Source: Zantedeschia hybrid cultivar (taxonomy: Eukaryota > Streptophyta > Magnoliopsida > Alismatales > Araceae). From it: 64,000 bases of DNA. Below are positions 35,544 to 47,029 of this stretch, one piece after another. A program made the translations under genes and the position numbers. The stretch is from assembly GCA_030544215.1 (NCBI GenBank), contig JARZZO010000013.1, forward strand, positions 26,085,229-26,149,228, written 5' to 3'. Each line of letters starts with the position of its first letter. Positions within the stretch are counted from its first letter, which is position 1. The notes below the pieces were generated by a model. It did no database searches, was not told the DNA's origin, and saw only the letters and a list, made by a program, of their open reading frames with translations.

Positions 35544-37894
35544 TGTAAGGATCGAGACTTTCGGATCCGGTTTTCGGGGTCGGATCCTGTAGTTCTGGTC
35601 CTAGTGGGGTCTGGGGCTCTGTGCTGTTTCGCGTCGAGCGGGCTCGACGCGGTTTAAATGGCGTCCACCGTTGCAGACACGTTTTAGGTTCTGCCACGTG
35701 GGTGCCACGTGGGCTGGCTTCGGGCCGCGAGAGTACGGCCCTGTCGCGTCGTCTGAATGGCGTCCGCGTGGGACGACGCCTTTCAGACTGCGACTCTGGG
35801 TGTGTCAGAGTACGGCCCTGACAAGTGTTCTAAACGGCGTCTGTGTAGAACGACGCGTTTCAGAGTCTTGTCAGAGCGGCCGTCGCGTCACCTGATAGAC
35901 GTCCGTGGATGTCGACGCGTTTTAGCCAGTCTCTGGTTAACCCCGCGAGCCCTCCTTCTTTCCCTCATTTTCTCCTTCTCTCTTTCTCTCCTTCCCCTCC
36001 GGCGAACTCGGCGGCGATCCCTCCTCCTCCCTCTTTTCCTCCCACCGTTTCATCTCTCCCTCCACTCCATCCTCTACCTAGCTCCTACCACTACCACCTC
36101 CACTTCCACTGCGGCGTTCTACTCTCCGGACGGCGGCCGACGTCACGGTGGAGTAAGGACGACCACGGCGGTACCGGCGGCGGCGTGGGGTGAGACGGGT
36201 GGACGGCTTGAAGCTCGGAGGCGTTCAAGTATCCGGTAGGGTGACGGTTCCCATGGTATTGTGTTTAAACCATGTTTTCCCCCGTTTAAGCATGTTATGG
36301 ATCTTTGGTTTTGGGGGGTAGAACAAGCATGTTTAGGAATTCTTCTTGTTGATATGGGGGATTTTCATGATGTGATTTCCTGTTGATTGAATTGCTCCTC
36401 TTTCCCCTCCGTTTTTGGGTGATTTTGGGGTTGTTTGGGTTGAAAAGGGAGCCCTCGGGCTCATGGCAGACTCTGGTTCCTGGGGTTGAAAGACGTCGTG
36501 CATGGACGACGTCTTTTTGAAGGGCGTCGGGCCATCACGACGCCTTTTAGATAGGAATCGCCTGACTGAGAGTCTACCAGTTTGGGGATTCTGGGACTAA
36601 AAGACGTCATGGGTGGGCGACGCGTTTTGAATAGCGTCGGGTAGCCATGACGCCCTTTTAAGGCAGAAATCCCCTGAGTAAGGCCTTTGGAATTCCTGGT
36701 TTTCTGTGCTAAATGGCGTCTAAGGATGTCGACGCCTTTCAAAAGGCGACCACTGGTGTCGACGCCTTTTAAGGCCTGATTCTGAAGACAGTGTTTTACA
36801 TAAACCAGTACATGGAGCTTGAATGGCGTCGGCCTTTGGCGACGCGATTCAAGACAGAACCTCACTAATTCATGCCAGTAAAATGTGTTCATACTGCTAG
36901 ATAGATGGTTAGTGCATGTTTTGATGTACGCAGTAGAGATGGATTCTGCATGATCGGGTGATACTATTGTGTGTGTTATACGATCGCGGACTTTTCACGT
37001 GACCGGATCGTACTGTGCTGGGTTTTATGTTACTGTGGACCTGGAGTGACATTGTAGCGCTTTATCACCCTGTGCTGGTGGGGGCGTGAGCACAGCGCCG
37101 GTGGGGGCATGGGCGGTGTGACGCCTAGTGAGAGAGGGTCACCTGGTGAACCCCGGGGTCAGCTAGTACCGGTGTCGGAGTGGTACATTCGGAGAGTCAC
37201 TCGTGCTGAGGGAAGGAATAACCACCTGAGCCAGTTGGGCCGGAGTAGCTAGAGTGCTATCCGAGGAGTTACTGCTTGGTCTTAGTGGGTCGAGGTTTTT
37301 CCCACCGTTGTTTGTGTGGTTGGCGTGTTCTATCGAGGCGGCAGTTGTGGGTTCCCTTGTCGGTTAGTTTAGATATATGCACGTTTAATACACTTCGACT
37401 GCGTGTGATTTCACGTTGAGAATTAGGAATTGTACGTACTACTGTGTTTGTTGCTTTACCGTTAGTTGTATTTTGCACTTGTGGGTGTGTGCATGGGCAG
37501 TGGGGATCGAAGGATCCCTACTGAGTCTTGTCTTGAGACTCACCCCTGCGGTTTTCAGGTGAGGACTCCCAGCAGACCTAGAGCGGCGTGTGCGGCCGTG
37601 TGTTGAGCACTTTCAGCGGTTGTTCCGGGGTATGCCCTGATGTAGTTGTTATTTATTTCTGGCCTGTATGTTTAATTATTTCTTTCAGTTGGAATATGTA
37701 ATTATTTGCTGTATCGAGTCGCATTGTAATAATTTTAATTCCTGCACTTTCATTTCAATTCAATGCGATGTGAATGTTTAGCTTAGTTTATTATTTATTT
37801 CCCAGACTTACTAGATCCTGGTTTGGTTCCAAATTAATGATTCGGTACCCATTTAGTAATCGGATCCCCGATTATAGGGTGGCGGGTCGTTACA
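35544..37894 (+). repeat. 5' LTR of the Tekay element
   Basis: TGTAAGGATC ... GTCGTTACA, 2351 bp. It contains twelve N10 repeats in two groups, a pyrimidine-rich tract (35940-36100) and GC-rich segments. The 160-codon ORF at 35757-36239 is low-complexity and follows the repeat and pyrimidine tract, so I do not call it a gene. Confidence 0.93.
35625..36852. repeat. Twelve N10-spaced inverted repeats in the Tekay 5' LTR
   Basis: Group one: a pair at 35625-35688, then single units at 35754, 35831 and 35893. Group two: pairs at 36487-36550, 36598-36661 and 36710-36771, then a single unit at 36820-36852. All spacers are ten bases, for example GTGCATGGAC, GGGCCATCAC and CACTGGTGTC. Confidence 0.9.
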
Positions 37895-37896
37895 GT

Positions 37897-37908
37897 TGGT
37901 ATCAGAGC
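37897..37908 (+). other. Primer binding site of the Tekay element
   Basis: TGGTATCAGAGC, complementary to the 3' end of plant initiator tRNA-Met, two bases after the 5' LTR. Confidence 0.9.
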
Positions 37909-38051
37909 ATACGGTCTGGCAAATAAATAAATAACTAGGTTAAATGTCGTAAGTTCGGCAAATAAATACATTATCCCGTACAGGCACGGCGGTAGCATAG
38001 GTTTTAGGACTCTAATTAGAACCTTTTGATTTTGTAATTGTAGGCGAGTAG

Positions 38052-39070
38052 ATGGCTCCGAGGAAGAGGATGCCGGTTATTCGAGAGCGGGGAGATGCCC
38101 CTAGTGGGTCCGAGGCAGGGAGGCCGAGTGTAGAGCAGTTTATGGAGGCCATGATGGACACTATGGCTAGATATCAGACGCGAGATTCTAGTGAGAGTTC
38201 TAGTGCTCGGGGAGGGTCCACAGCTACCCTTGAGAGGTTCCTGAAGCTGAGGCCACCTCAGTTCACCGGTCGTCCCGACCCTGATGAGGCCATTCACTGG
38301 CTTAGAGAGATAGAGAAGACCTTCGATACCATGGATTGTGCAGCAGTAGAGAGGACCCGTTGGCTACCTTCATGCTGAAGGATAGCGCCTATGACTGGTG
38401 GACCACATTGAAGAGTTTGTCTTATGAGGACAGGAGTCTTAGGGAAATTTCATGGGAGACCTTTGTTAAGGAGTTCAATGCACAGTATTTCCCTAGACAT
38501 GTTCAGAGAGCCAAGGAGAGGGAGTTTATGGATCTGACGCAGGGGAGTATGACGGTACTCGAGTATCAGGTGAAGTTTGTCTCGCTGGGTCAGTTTGTGC
38601 CTTTCATATCTGGGGACGAGGAGCATCGCACGGAGAGGTTTGTGGACGGACTGAGGCTCAGTCTGAGGAACTTCGAGGCATCCCACTGTTGTACAGACTT
38701 GGCATCAGTGGTTAGGTGTGCAGCAGCAGTAGAGGCTCAGCAGAACCAGTCGGCCCGGGAGAGAGGATTGACTGCTCAGGGGCCAGTGCGTGGCAGGGGT
38801 AAGGCAGCGGCACCGGCTCCTTCGGTCGGATCGGGATCGTCATCACTCGGCTCCCGATTCAGGAGATTCTTCCGAGGCGGTGGCAGCAGTAGTGGTAGCA
38901 GCGGCAGCAACAGGCCCTGGCAGGGTCAGCAGAGTCAGTCAGTGTCCAGTGCACCGCAGGAGCCAGCTCAGAGGCTTCCAGCAGTCTGCCAGCACTGTGG
39001 TGGTGCCCATGGCGGGACTTAGTGTCCCACTCTTCCCAGGAGGTGTTTCACTTGCAGCCAGCAGGGCCAT
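38052..39070 (+). pseudogene. gag: Tekay gag
   Basis: Starts at ATG 38052 (MAPRKRMPV). The retrotransposon gag domain is readable: LKLRPPQFTGRPDPDEAIHWL, then after a one-base deletion near 38355 (frame 3 to frame 2) MLKDSAYDWW, FVKEFNAQYFP and LTQGSMTVLEY. A Ser/Gly-rich linker follows. Two CCHC-type zinc knuckles (CQHCGGAHGG and CFTCSQQGHLARQC) lie at about 38990-39090, with TAG at 39020-39022 inside the first one (CAG to TAG fits). Gag forms the particle and binds RNA; this copy cannot make the full protein. Confidence 0.85.
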
Positions 39071-40375
39071 TTGGCGAGGCAGTGCCCGCAGGGGCATGGT
39101 CAGGGGCAGGGTCATGGCGATCAGAAGAAGCCTATTACCCAGGGGAGAGTTCTAGCTATCACCAGGAGGGAGGCTCGTGCGTCCAACTTGGTGGAAGGTA
39201 CACTTTCTGCCCTTGGAAACTCTGCACATGTGTTGATCGATTCGGGTGCTTCGCATTCCTTCATTTCTGAGCAGTTCCTAGATATCCTTTCTGCACCCGT
39301 TGATGAGTTATCTGATGGTTTGATGGTAGAGGTTCCTTCTGGAGACTTTATGATATCTTATAATTGCTTGAGGAATGTTCCCTTGACCATTGAGGGTCAT
39401 GTGCTACCTGCCCAGTTGGTTGTACTTGCTATTCGTGACTTTGATATCATCCTGGGCATGGACTGGTTGGAAGCCTTTTATGCTGAGGTGGACTGCCACA
39501 GGAAGAGGGTGCGCTTCTCTATTCCGGACACCCCGACCTTCTTTTTCCAAGGTATTAGGCTTTCTTCTCGAGGTATTCTCATTTCTGCCTTTAAGGCACG
39601 GAGGTTGCTTGCTGGTGGCTGTGAGGCTTTACTTGCCTCTGTGGTTGTTCCTGATGTCCGTGATAGTCCCAGTCCTCGGGAGGTGCCTGTAGTATGTGAT
39701 TTTGTAGATGTGTTTCCTGAGGAGCTGCCTGGCCTTCCCCCTCAGCGAGAGGTCGAGTTTACCATTGAGCTTGCACCAGGTACGGCGCCCTTGTCTAAGG
39801 CCCCGTATCGGATGGCGCCAGCCGAACTCGCTGAGTTGAAGGCGCAGTTGCAAGAGTTGCTGGATAAGGGTTTCATTCGTCCCAGCATATCTCCATGGGG
39901 TGCTCCAGTTCTGTTTGTTAGAAAGAAGGATGGTTCTCTGAGATTGTGCATCGATTATAGGCAGCTGAACCAGGTGACAATAAAGAATAAGTACCCGCTT
40001 CCTAGGATCGATGATTTGATGGATCAGCTGCAGTCCGCGAGGGTGTTTTCCAAGATCGACCTGAGATCTGGATATTATCAGATGAGGATCCGGAATGTGG
40101 ATGTTAGTAAGACGGCTTTCAGAACTCGGTATGGACATTATGAGTTTTTGGTTATGCCCTTCGGCTTGACCAATGCTCCGGCGGCCTTTATGGATCTGAT
40201 GAACAGAGTCTTCAGGACCTACTTGGATCAGTTTGTGGTTGTATTTGTTGATGATATTCTGATCTATTCTTCTTCTGAGGAAGGGCACGCCGCTCATCTT
40301 CGGGCAGTATCGCAGGTCCTGAGGGAGCACCAACTTTACGCCAAATTTAGCAAGTGTAAATTTTGGCTAGACTAG
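39071..40375 (+). pseudogene. pol: Tekay protease and reverse transcriptase
   Basis: Open for 434 codons in frame 2, continuous with gag. Protease: LIDSGASHSFIS near 39233-39270 and later ILGMDWL. RT: RPSISPWGAPVLFVRKKDGSLR (shown in part), IDLRSGYYQMRI, VMPFGLTNAPA and the catalytic VFVDDILIYS near 40250. TAG at 40373-40375 cuts the chain just after FWLD; the next codons continue in the same frame (VHFLGHV), so CAG to TAG is likely. Catalytic aspartates are intact. Confidence 0.9.
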
Positions 40376-41056
40376 GTGCACTTCCTTGGGCATGTTATTT
40401 CTGGCGAAGGTATCGCGGTGGATCCAGCCAAGATTGAGGCGGTGATGGATTGGAGCAGGCCGACTTCAGTGACTGAGATCAGGAGCTTTCTGGGGCTTGC
40501 CGGTTATTACAGGCGGTTTGTTCAGGGGTTTTCTTCTATAGCGGCCCCCTTGTCGAGGTTGACTCGAAAGGGAGTTCGTTTTGTGTGGACCGAGGAATGT
40601 GAGCAGAGTTTCATTGAGCTAAAAACCCGCCTCACGTCAGCCCCAGTGCTGGTGCTCCCATCTGAGACAGGTGGATTCGTGGTTTACTCAGATGCGTCCC
40701 GTCAAGGTTTGGGTGCAGTCCTAATGCAGCATGGCAGGGTAGTTGCTTATGCTTCTCGGCAGCTGAAGAAGCATGAGGAGAACTATCCTACCCATGATTT
40801 GGAACTTGCAGTTGTGGTGTTTGCACTTAAGATCTGGAGGCATTACTTATATGGAGAGAAATTTCAGGTTTTTACTGATCACAAGAGCCTGAAATATGTG
40901 TTCACTCAGAGAGACCTGAATTTGAGGCAGCGGAGGTGGATGGAGTTCATTAAGGATTATGACTTTGACCTTTCTTATCATCCGGGCAAGGCGAATGTGG
41001 TGGCAGACGCTTTGAGTCGGAAGACGGTCATGTCATACCTCATGATTCGAGAGTGA
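40376..41056 (+). pseudogene. pol: Tekay RNase H
   Basis: Same frame as RT. It reads VHFLGHVIS, FLGLAGYYRRF, then RNase H with YSDASRQGLGAVL, AYASRQLKKHE, YPTHDLELAVVVFAL and FTDHKSLKYV, ending NVVADALSRK. A TGA at 41054-41056 ends the ORF, but in-frame coding continues (KLFEQVVE) toward the integrase. Two more in-frame TAG codons follow (near 41172 and 41226), both CAG to TAG candidates. Confidence 0.88.
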
Positions 41057-41281
41057 AAATTGTTCGAGCAGGTGGTGGAATCTTCCTTTAGAGTCCCACG
41101 TGAAGATGACAGAGCCGTGCTGGTCAGTTTGACTGTGAGACCAGCTGTGTATCATGCTGTGATTGAGGCTTAGAGGGCAGATGCTGAGTTACCACAGATT
41201 CTCCAGAGGTCAGAAGTGGAATTATAGGATGACGGTACTGTCAGGTTCAGAGGCAGACTTTATGTTCCGACTGAGGAGGAC

Positions 41282-42559
41282 GTGCGCAGATGTGTTCTTG
41301 ATGAGGCGCACCGTTCGAGATATGCAGTGCATCCTGGGACGACCAAGATGTACCATTGTTTGAGGAGGCACTTCTGGTGGCCCGGTATGAAGAAAGATGT
41401 GGCTGAATATGTGGCTAGATGTATGACTTGTCAGCAGGTTAAAGCCGAGCATCAGAGACCTGGAGGGTTGCTGCAGCCCTTGCCGATTCCAGAGTGGAAA
41501 TGGGAGCATGTGACGATGGACATTGTGATGGGATTGCCTACATCCCCTAGCAGGAGAGACGCCATCTGGGTCATCTTTGATCGGCTGACCAAGTCGGCAC
41601 ACTTCCTAGCTATTAGGAAGGACTGGTCAGTCGGCAAGCTGGCAAAGTTGTTTGTAGACCGGATCATCTCTCTGCACGGGGTACCTTTGTCCATTGTGTC
41701 AGATCGAGATCCGAGGTTTACTTCCAGGTTCTGGAAGAGCTTTCAGAAGGCATTGGGCACTCAGTTGGCTTTCAGCTCGGCCTACCATCCCGAGACTGAC
41801 GGGCAGTCGGAGAGGACCATTCAGACCTTGGAGGATATGCTCAGGGCATGTTGCCTAGACTGGGGAGGTTCTTGGGAGCAGCATTTGTCCACAGTAGAAT
41901 TTGCCTACAACAACAGTTACCATTCCAGTATCGGCATGGCGCCTTACGAGGCCTTGTATGGGCGACCGTGTCGATCCCCGTTGTGTTGGTCCGAGATCGG
42001 TGAGAGGCAGATAGCAGGACCAGAGTTAGTGCAGCAGTGTGCTGAGATTGCCAGGACAGTTCGGCAGAGGTTGACCGCAGCTCAGTGTAGGCAGAAAAGT
42101 TATGCAGACGTTCGACGGAGACCACTTGAGTTTGAAGTTGGGGACCACGTGTTCCTCCGAATCTCACCCTCCAAGGGTGTGGTGAGATTCGGAAAGCGAG
42201 GCAAGCTGAGTCCGCGATATATTGGGCCTTTTCCCATTCTTGTTCGAATTGGGGAAACCGCGTATCAGCTGGCCTTGCCGCCCAGTCTTGCAGGAGTGCA
42301 CGATGTGTTCCATGTTTCCTTGTTGAGAAAGTATGTTCAGGATCCGTCCCATGTGTTGGATTTTTCAGAGTTGGAGGTCGCTGAGGACCTGTCCTTTCCA
42401 GAGTATCCTGTTCGTATTGAGGATCGCAGAGAACAGGTCCTGCGGAACAAGATTGTACCGTTGGTCAAGGTGATTTGGTAGTACCGCTCCGGAGGTGAGG
42501 CAACCTGGGAGCGAGAGGATGAGATGCGGGAGCAGTTCCCATACCTCTTTTCGTAAGTC
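41282..42559 (+). pseudogene. pol: Tekay integrase with chromodomain-like C-terminus
   Basis: Open for 399 codons. Zinc-binding HHCC: HRSRYAVHPG ... CMTCQQ. Catalytic core: D in MDIVMGLP, D in SDRDPRF, E in DGQSERTIQ, all present. The C-terminal part has FLRISPSKGVVRFGKRGKLSPRY (GPF-type module) and DVFHVSLLRKYV. TAG at 42479-42481 interrupts the tail; after it EATWEREDEMR and YLF are still in frame, the usual end of a Tekay chromodomain-type region that is thought to guide insertion to heterochromatin. Confidence 0.9.
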
Positions 42560-42643
42560 TCCTTGTGAACTTGTATCCCTGTTTTGACCTTGTTAATTCT
42601 AGCGGTCAATTTCGGGGGCGAAGTTCTTTTAAGGGGGGGAGAA

Positions 42644-44994
42644 TGTAAGGATCAAGACTTTCGGATCCGGTTTTCGGGGTCGGATCCTATAGTTCTGGTC
42701 CTAGTGGGGCCTGGGGCTCTGTGATGTTTCGCGTCGAGCGGGCTCGACGCGGTTTAAACGACGTCCACCGTTGCAGACGCGTTTTAGGTTCTGCCACGTG
42801 GGTGCCACGTGGGCTGGCTTCGGGCCGCGAGAGTACGGCCCTGTCGCGTCGTCTGAATGGCGTCCGAGTGGGACGACGTCTTTCAGACTGCGACTCTGGG
42901 TGTGTCAGAGTACGGCCCTGACAAGTGTTCTAAACGGCGTCTGTGTAGAACAACGCGTTTCAGAGTCTTGTCAGAGCGGCCGTCGCGTCACCTGATAGAC
43001 GTCCGTAGATGTCGACGCGTTTTAGCCAGTCTCTGGTTAACCCCGCGAGCCCTCCTTCTTTCCCTCATTTTCTCCTTCTCTCTTTCTCTCCTTCCCCTCC
43101 GGCGAACTCGGCGGCGATCCCTCCTCCTCCCTCTTTTCCTCCCACCGTTTCATCTCTCCCTCCACTCCATCCTCTACCTAGCTCCTACCACTACCACCTC
43201 CACTTCCACTGCGGCGTTCTACTCTCCGGATGGCGGCCGACGTCACGGTGGAGTAAGGACGACCACGGCGGTACCGGCGGCGGCGTGGGGCGAGACGGGT
43301 GGACGGCTTGAAGCTCGGAGGTGTTCAAGTATCCGGTAGGGTGACGGTTCCCATGGTATTGTGTTTAAACCATGTTTTCCCCCGTTTAAGCATGTTATGG
43401 ATCTTTGGTTTTGGGGGGTAGAACAAGCATGTTTAGGAATTCTTCTTGTTGATATGGGGGATTTTCATGATGTGATTTCCTGTTGATTGAATTGCTCCTC
43501 TTTCCCCTCTATTTTTGGGTGATTTTGGGGTTGTTTGGGTTGAAAAGGGAGCCCTCGGGCTCATGGCAGACTCTGGTTCCTGGGGTTGAAAGACGTCGTG
43601 CATGGACGACGCCTTTTTGAAGGGCGTCGGGCCATCACGACGCCTTTTAGACAGGAATCGCCTGACTGAGAGTCTGCCAGTTCGGGGATTCTTGGACTAA
43701 AAGACGTCATGGGTGGGCGACGCGTTTTGAATAGCGTCGGGTAGCGATGACGCCCTTTTAAGGCAGAAATCCCCTGAGTAAGGCCTTTGGAATTCCTGGT
43801 TTTCTGTGCTAAATGGCGTCTGAGGATGTCGACGCCTTTCAAAAGGCAACCACTGGTGTCGACGCCTTTTAAGGCCTGATTCTGAAGACAGTGTTTTACA
43901 TAAACCAGTACATGGAGCTTGAATGGCGTCGGCCTTGGGCGACGCGATTCAAGACAGAACCTCACTAATTCATGCCAGTAAAATGTGTTCATACTGCTAG
44001 ATAGATGGTTAGTGCATGTTTTGATGTACGCGGTAGAGATGGATTCTGCATGATCGGGTGATACTATTGTGTGTGTTATACGATCGCGGACTTTTCACGT
44101 GACCGGATCGTACTGTGCTGGGTTTTATGTTACTGTGGACCTGGAGTGACATTGTAGCGCTTTATCACCCTGTGCTGGTGGGGGCGTGAGCACAGCGCCG
44201 GTGGGGGCGTGGGCGGGGTGACGCCTAATGAGAGAGGGTCACCTGGTGAACCCCGGGGTCAGCTAGTACCGGTGTCGGAGTGGTACATTCGGAGAGTCAC
44301 TCGTGCTGAGGGAAGGAGTAACCACCTGAGCCAGTTGGGCCGGAGTAGCTAGAGTGCTATCCGAGGGGTTACTGCTTGGTCTCAGCGGGTCGAGGTTTTT
44401 CCCACTGTTGTTTGTGTGGTTGGCGTGTTCTATCGAGGCGGCAGTTGTGGGTTCCCTTGTCGGTTAGTTTAGATATATGCACGTTTAATACACTTCGACT
44501 GCATGTGATTTCACGTTGAGAATTAGGAATTGTACGTACTACTATGTTTGTTGCTTTACCGTTAGCTGTATTTTGCACTTGTGGGTGTGTGCGTGGGCAG
44601 TGGGGATCGAAGGATCCCTACTGAGTCTTGTCTTGAGACTCACCCCTGCGGTTTTCAGGTGAGGACTCCCAGCAGACCTAGAGCGGCGTGTGCGGCCCTG
44701 TGTTGAGCACTTTCAGCGGTTGTTCTGGGGTATGCCCCGATGTAGTTGTTATTTATTTCTGACTTGTATGTTTAATTATTTCTTTCAGTTGGAATATGTA
44801 ATTATTTGCTGTATCGAGTCGCATTGTAATAATTTTAATTCCTGCACTTTCATTTCAATTCAATGCGATGTGAATATTTAGCTTAGTTTATTATTTATTT
44901 CCCAGACTTACTAGATCCTAGTTTGGCTCCAAATTAATGATTCGGTACCCATTTAGTAATCGGATCCCCGATTATAGGGTGGCGGGTCGTTACA
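42644..44994 (+). repeat. 3' LTR of the Tekay element
   Basis: TGTAAGGATC ... GTCGTTACA, 2351 bp, same length as the 5' LTR with scattered substitutions, many of them transitions. It carries the same twelve N10 repeats at +7100 relative to the 5' LTR (42725-43952). The purine tract precedes it directly. Confidence 0.93.
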
Positions 44995-44999
44995 TCACC

Positions 45000-45301
45000 G
45001 CTAGCCACCGCCACCCCTATAGGGGCCGGCGAGGTCGCCGTCCGCCGTCGGTCTCACTGGCAACTTATTGATGTCCAGTAGTGACCTATTGAACCAGCTT
45101 TACAAGCCTTGCATCCGGTTCTTCATCCCATAAAGAACAAAACGACAACTCAAATAAATTGAATTTCTTAAGAGGAAAAATAATTTGATTATTACATGTT
45201 CATCCCATGAGCAAATTTCGCTGAGAAATATGAAATATAAGCATAGAATTAATTTTAGAGCATTAATTTTAGCGATCTGAAATGGGTTAGAACGGTAAGC
45301 T
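45000..45301. other. Copia B 5' leader right of the Tekay insertion
   Basis: The first 60 bases continue the GC-rich island; the rest is ordinary AT-rich leader leading to the PBS. No gene is supported. Confidence 0.5.
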
Positions 45302-45314
45302 GGCTCTGATACCA
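45302..45314 (-). other. Primer binding site of Copia B
   Basis: On the minus strand TGGTATCAGAGCC, matching initiator tRNA-Met, adjacent to the 5' LTR at 45316. This fixes the element's orientation. Confidence 0.88.
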
Positions 45315-45315
45315 C

Positions 45316-47029
45316 TATTGGGATCCGGGCGCGAGACGAACAATACAGCGAAAACATATATGTAACTATCCTGCCCGATGCCCTTAGATCTGTTTTGGAA
45401 CGAAAGCGGTAAATCAAAAAATCAGGAGTGATCGAAATACCGTGCGCAGATTCGAATCCACGTCCGTGTTGGTTCGGTCGTGGCGATGCCACTAGCCACA
45501 CAAGCGTTCGGCCTCCAGCGATATTCACGCGATCCTCCGCAGTGATTCGTCCTCGCTCCCTCATCTAGATCAACATGCTCGCTGAAGTTCCTTCACCGCA
45601 ATGACGTCCAAAACCTGCGGACGATGAATTCCATACTTTCAGGAATTGTACGCGGCAGAGATGGGAAAGCACTTGGCGTCGTGAGAGGGGCGCCCAGAGG
45701 AGGAAGAGAGAGAGTGGGGGACGGCCAGCAAAGGGAGACTCTGGAGTTTGACCCAGGGTTTCTCCACAACCTATTTTTATATTAAGTCGGTGTGACTTTT
45801 CATAAAAGTCCCCGAATTAATATAAAACCCACTTAAATACCACCGACTGAGAATCCTTTTGCGTGTCCCTCTAGACCTATTAACTAGTTTGGTTTTCAGC
45901 CCGTTAAGTCAAATAACTATTTATTGACTTATAGTAATTAATTAATATCTAATATTTAATTAATTACTTAACTGAATTAACATCTCATGTAAATTCGGCC
46001 GGACATCCGATCAAGTTGGGTGCCAAGCAGCACTGCATAATCCCGGAAGGTGATGGGGTTCAGCAACCCACTCATGGAACCTTTCCGTCCATAATTACCG
46101 TGCAGCTATAATTCTTCATTTGTATAATATTCTCGAGTCGACCTAGGGTATGGTCAACAGTCAAACTGTAGATGGTCAACTCACTTGAATCAAATTCTAC
46201 TGTGTAATATCAGAAAATACCTTTTCTGATATTGTGTCCGCTCTGGCCAGAGATTCCTACAGATATATCCTAAAACATTCTCTCTCCAGTTACCTAAGAA
46301 CGAATGATCTTCTATTGAACACTCAATCGTCTTCGAAGGTCTTCCGCTGGATCCTATCTTTGACTATTTAAGATCCCGTGGATAGGGATTCGTAAGCAAA
46401 AGTCAAAACCCAGAAGTCTACCAACTAGATGTCTTTGGTGTCTCAAGTGCAAGGATCAACCATACCACTGTGACGATGAATCAAGTCGGTTGACAATAAG
46501 GTAAATTACTATTCGGTGATTCATGTTAGATCAGTTCAGTGAACTCATTCACCAATAAGCACTTAAAGGTTCACTATAGTGTCTCTACACAAGTAACTAA
46601 CGAGATAAGTCACCTCATCATATGAGTTGGAATAACTCGTACTAGTCTTACCGGATGTTTGAGTTCTTTTCAAATATTCTACGACTATGAACAATTAAGA
46701 ATATGTGTTTATAAGTCATCAGTCTCATTATTCTGACCTCATCATAATCTGATGATTATTGTACACATTCATAGACTTCATTATACGATATTATAAATAT
46801 GTCAACTTACATAATAAAATAAATGTCATTTATTAGTGAATCAGACTGTAATAGGTGTCTTATGATTGTAATAGGTGCCTTATGTGATTATAAGATGACA
46901 TATGTACATTAAACATGATGAGCATATATATATATATATATATATATTATATAGCCTTTTGTTAAAAATCAAGAACAAGAATATATATAGATGTCATGTG
47001 ATTAGCTTGACAAATACCTATAACTAACA
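45316..47029 (-). repeat. 5' LTR of Copia B
   Basis: Begins TATTGGGATCC (TG of the end changed to TA) and ends TAACTAACA, about 1714 bp. It is longer than the other LTR because of extra sequence at about 46865-47010 that includes a TA repeat. Confidence 0.75.
46924..46949. repeat. TA dinucleotide microsatellite
   Basis: Uninterrupted ATATAT run of about 25 bases inside the expanded end of the Copia B 5' LTR. Confidence 0.9.

Larger units (their letters stand above)
35544..44994 (+). mobile_element. Complete Tekay/Del-type Ty3 chromovirus
   Basis: 9451 bp with two 2351-bp LTRs, flanked by TCACC at 35539-35543 and 44995-44999. The PBS matches initiator tRNA-Met (37897-37908) and a purine tract AAGGGGGGGAGAA ends at 42643. 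The order is gag, protease, RT, RNase H, integrase with a chromodomain-like tail, all on +. The LTRs are equal in length and nearly identical, so the insertion is fairly recent, yet the coding region has one frameshift and several stops. The Tekay assignment rests on RT and integrase motifs and LTR length. Confidence 0.92.
28268..47029 (-). mobile_element. Copia B: decayed minus-strand copia, split by a Tekay element
   Basis: 3' LTR 28268-29848, polypurine tract at 29849-29860, degraded pol/gag to 35543, then a 9.45-kb Tekay insertion, then leader, PBS and 5' LTR at 45316-47029. Without the Tekay element the internal part is about 6 kb, a normal copia size. The coding strand is heavily mutated and AT-rich. 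Left flank ctatg and right flank agccc do not match, so one boundary may be rearranged. Confidence 0.75.

Noticed and set aside
35757..36239. 160-codon ORF in the Tekay LTR (also at 42857-43339 and reversed at 19733-20170)
   Set aside because: Low-complexity Leu/Ser/Pro and Arg-rich translation of repeat and pyrimidine-rich DNA in an LTR; overlapping frames are equally open and there is no known domain.
28268..47029. Target site duplication for Copia B
   Set aside because: The flanks ctatg and agccc do not match, so I report the boundary as possibly rearranged.
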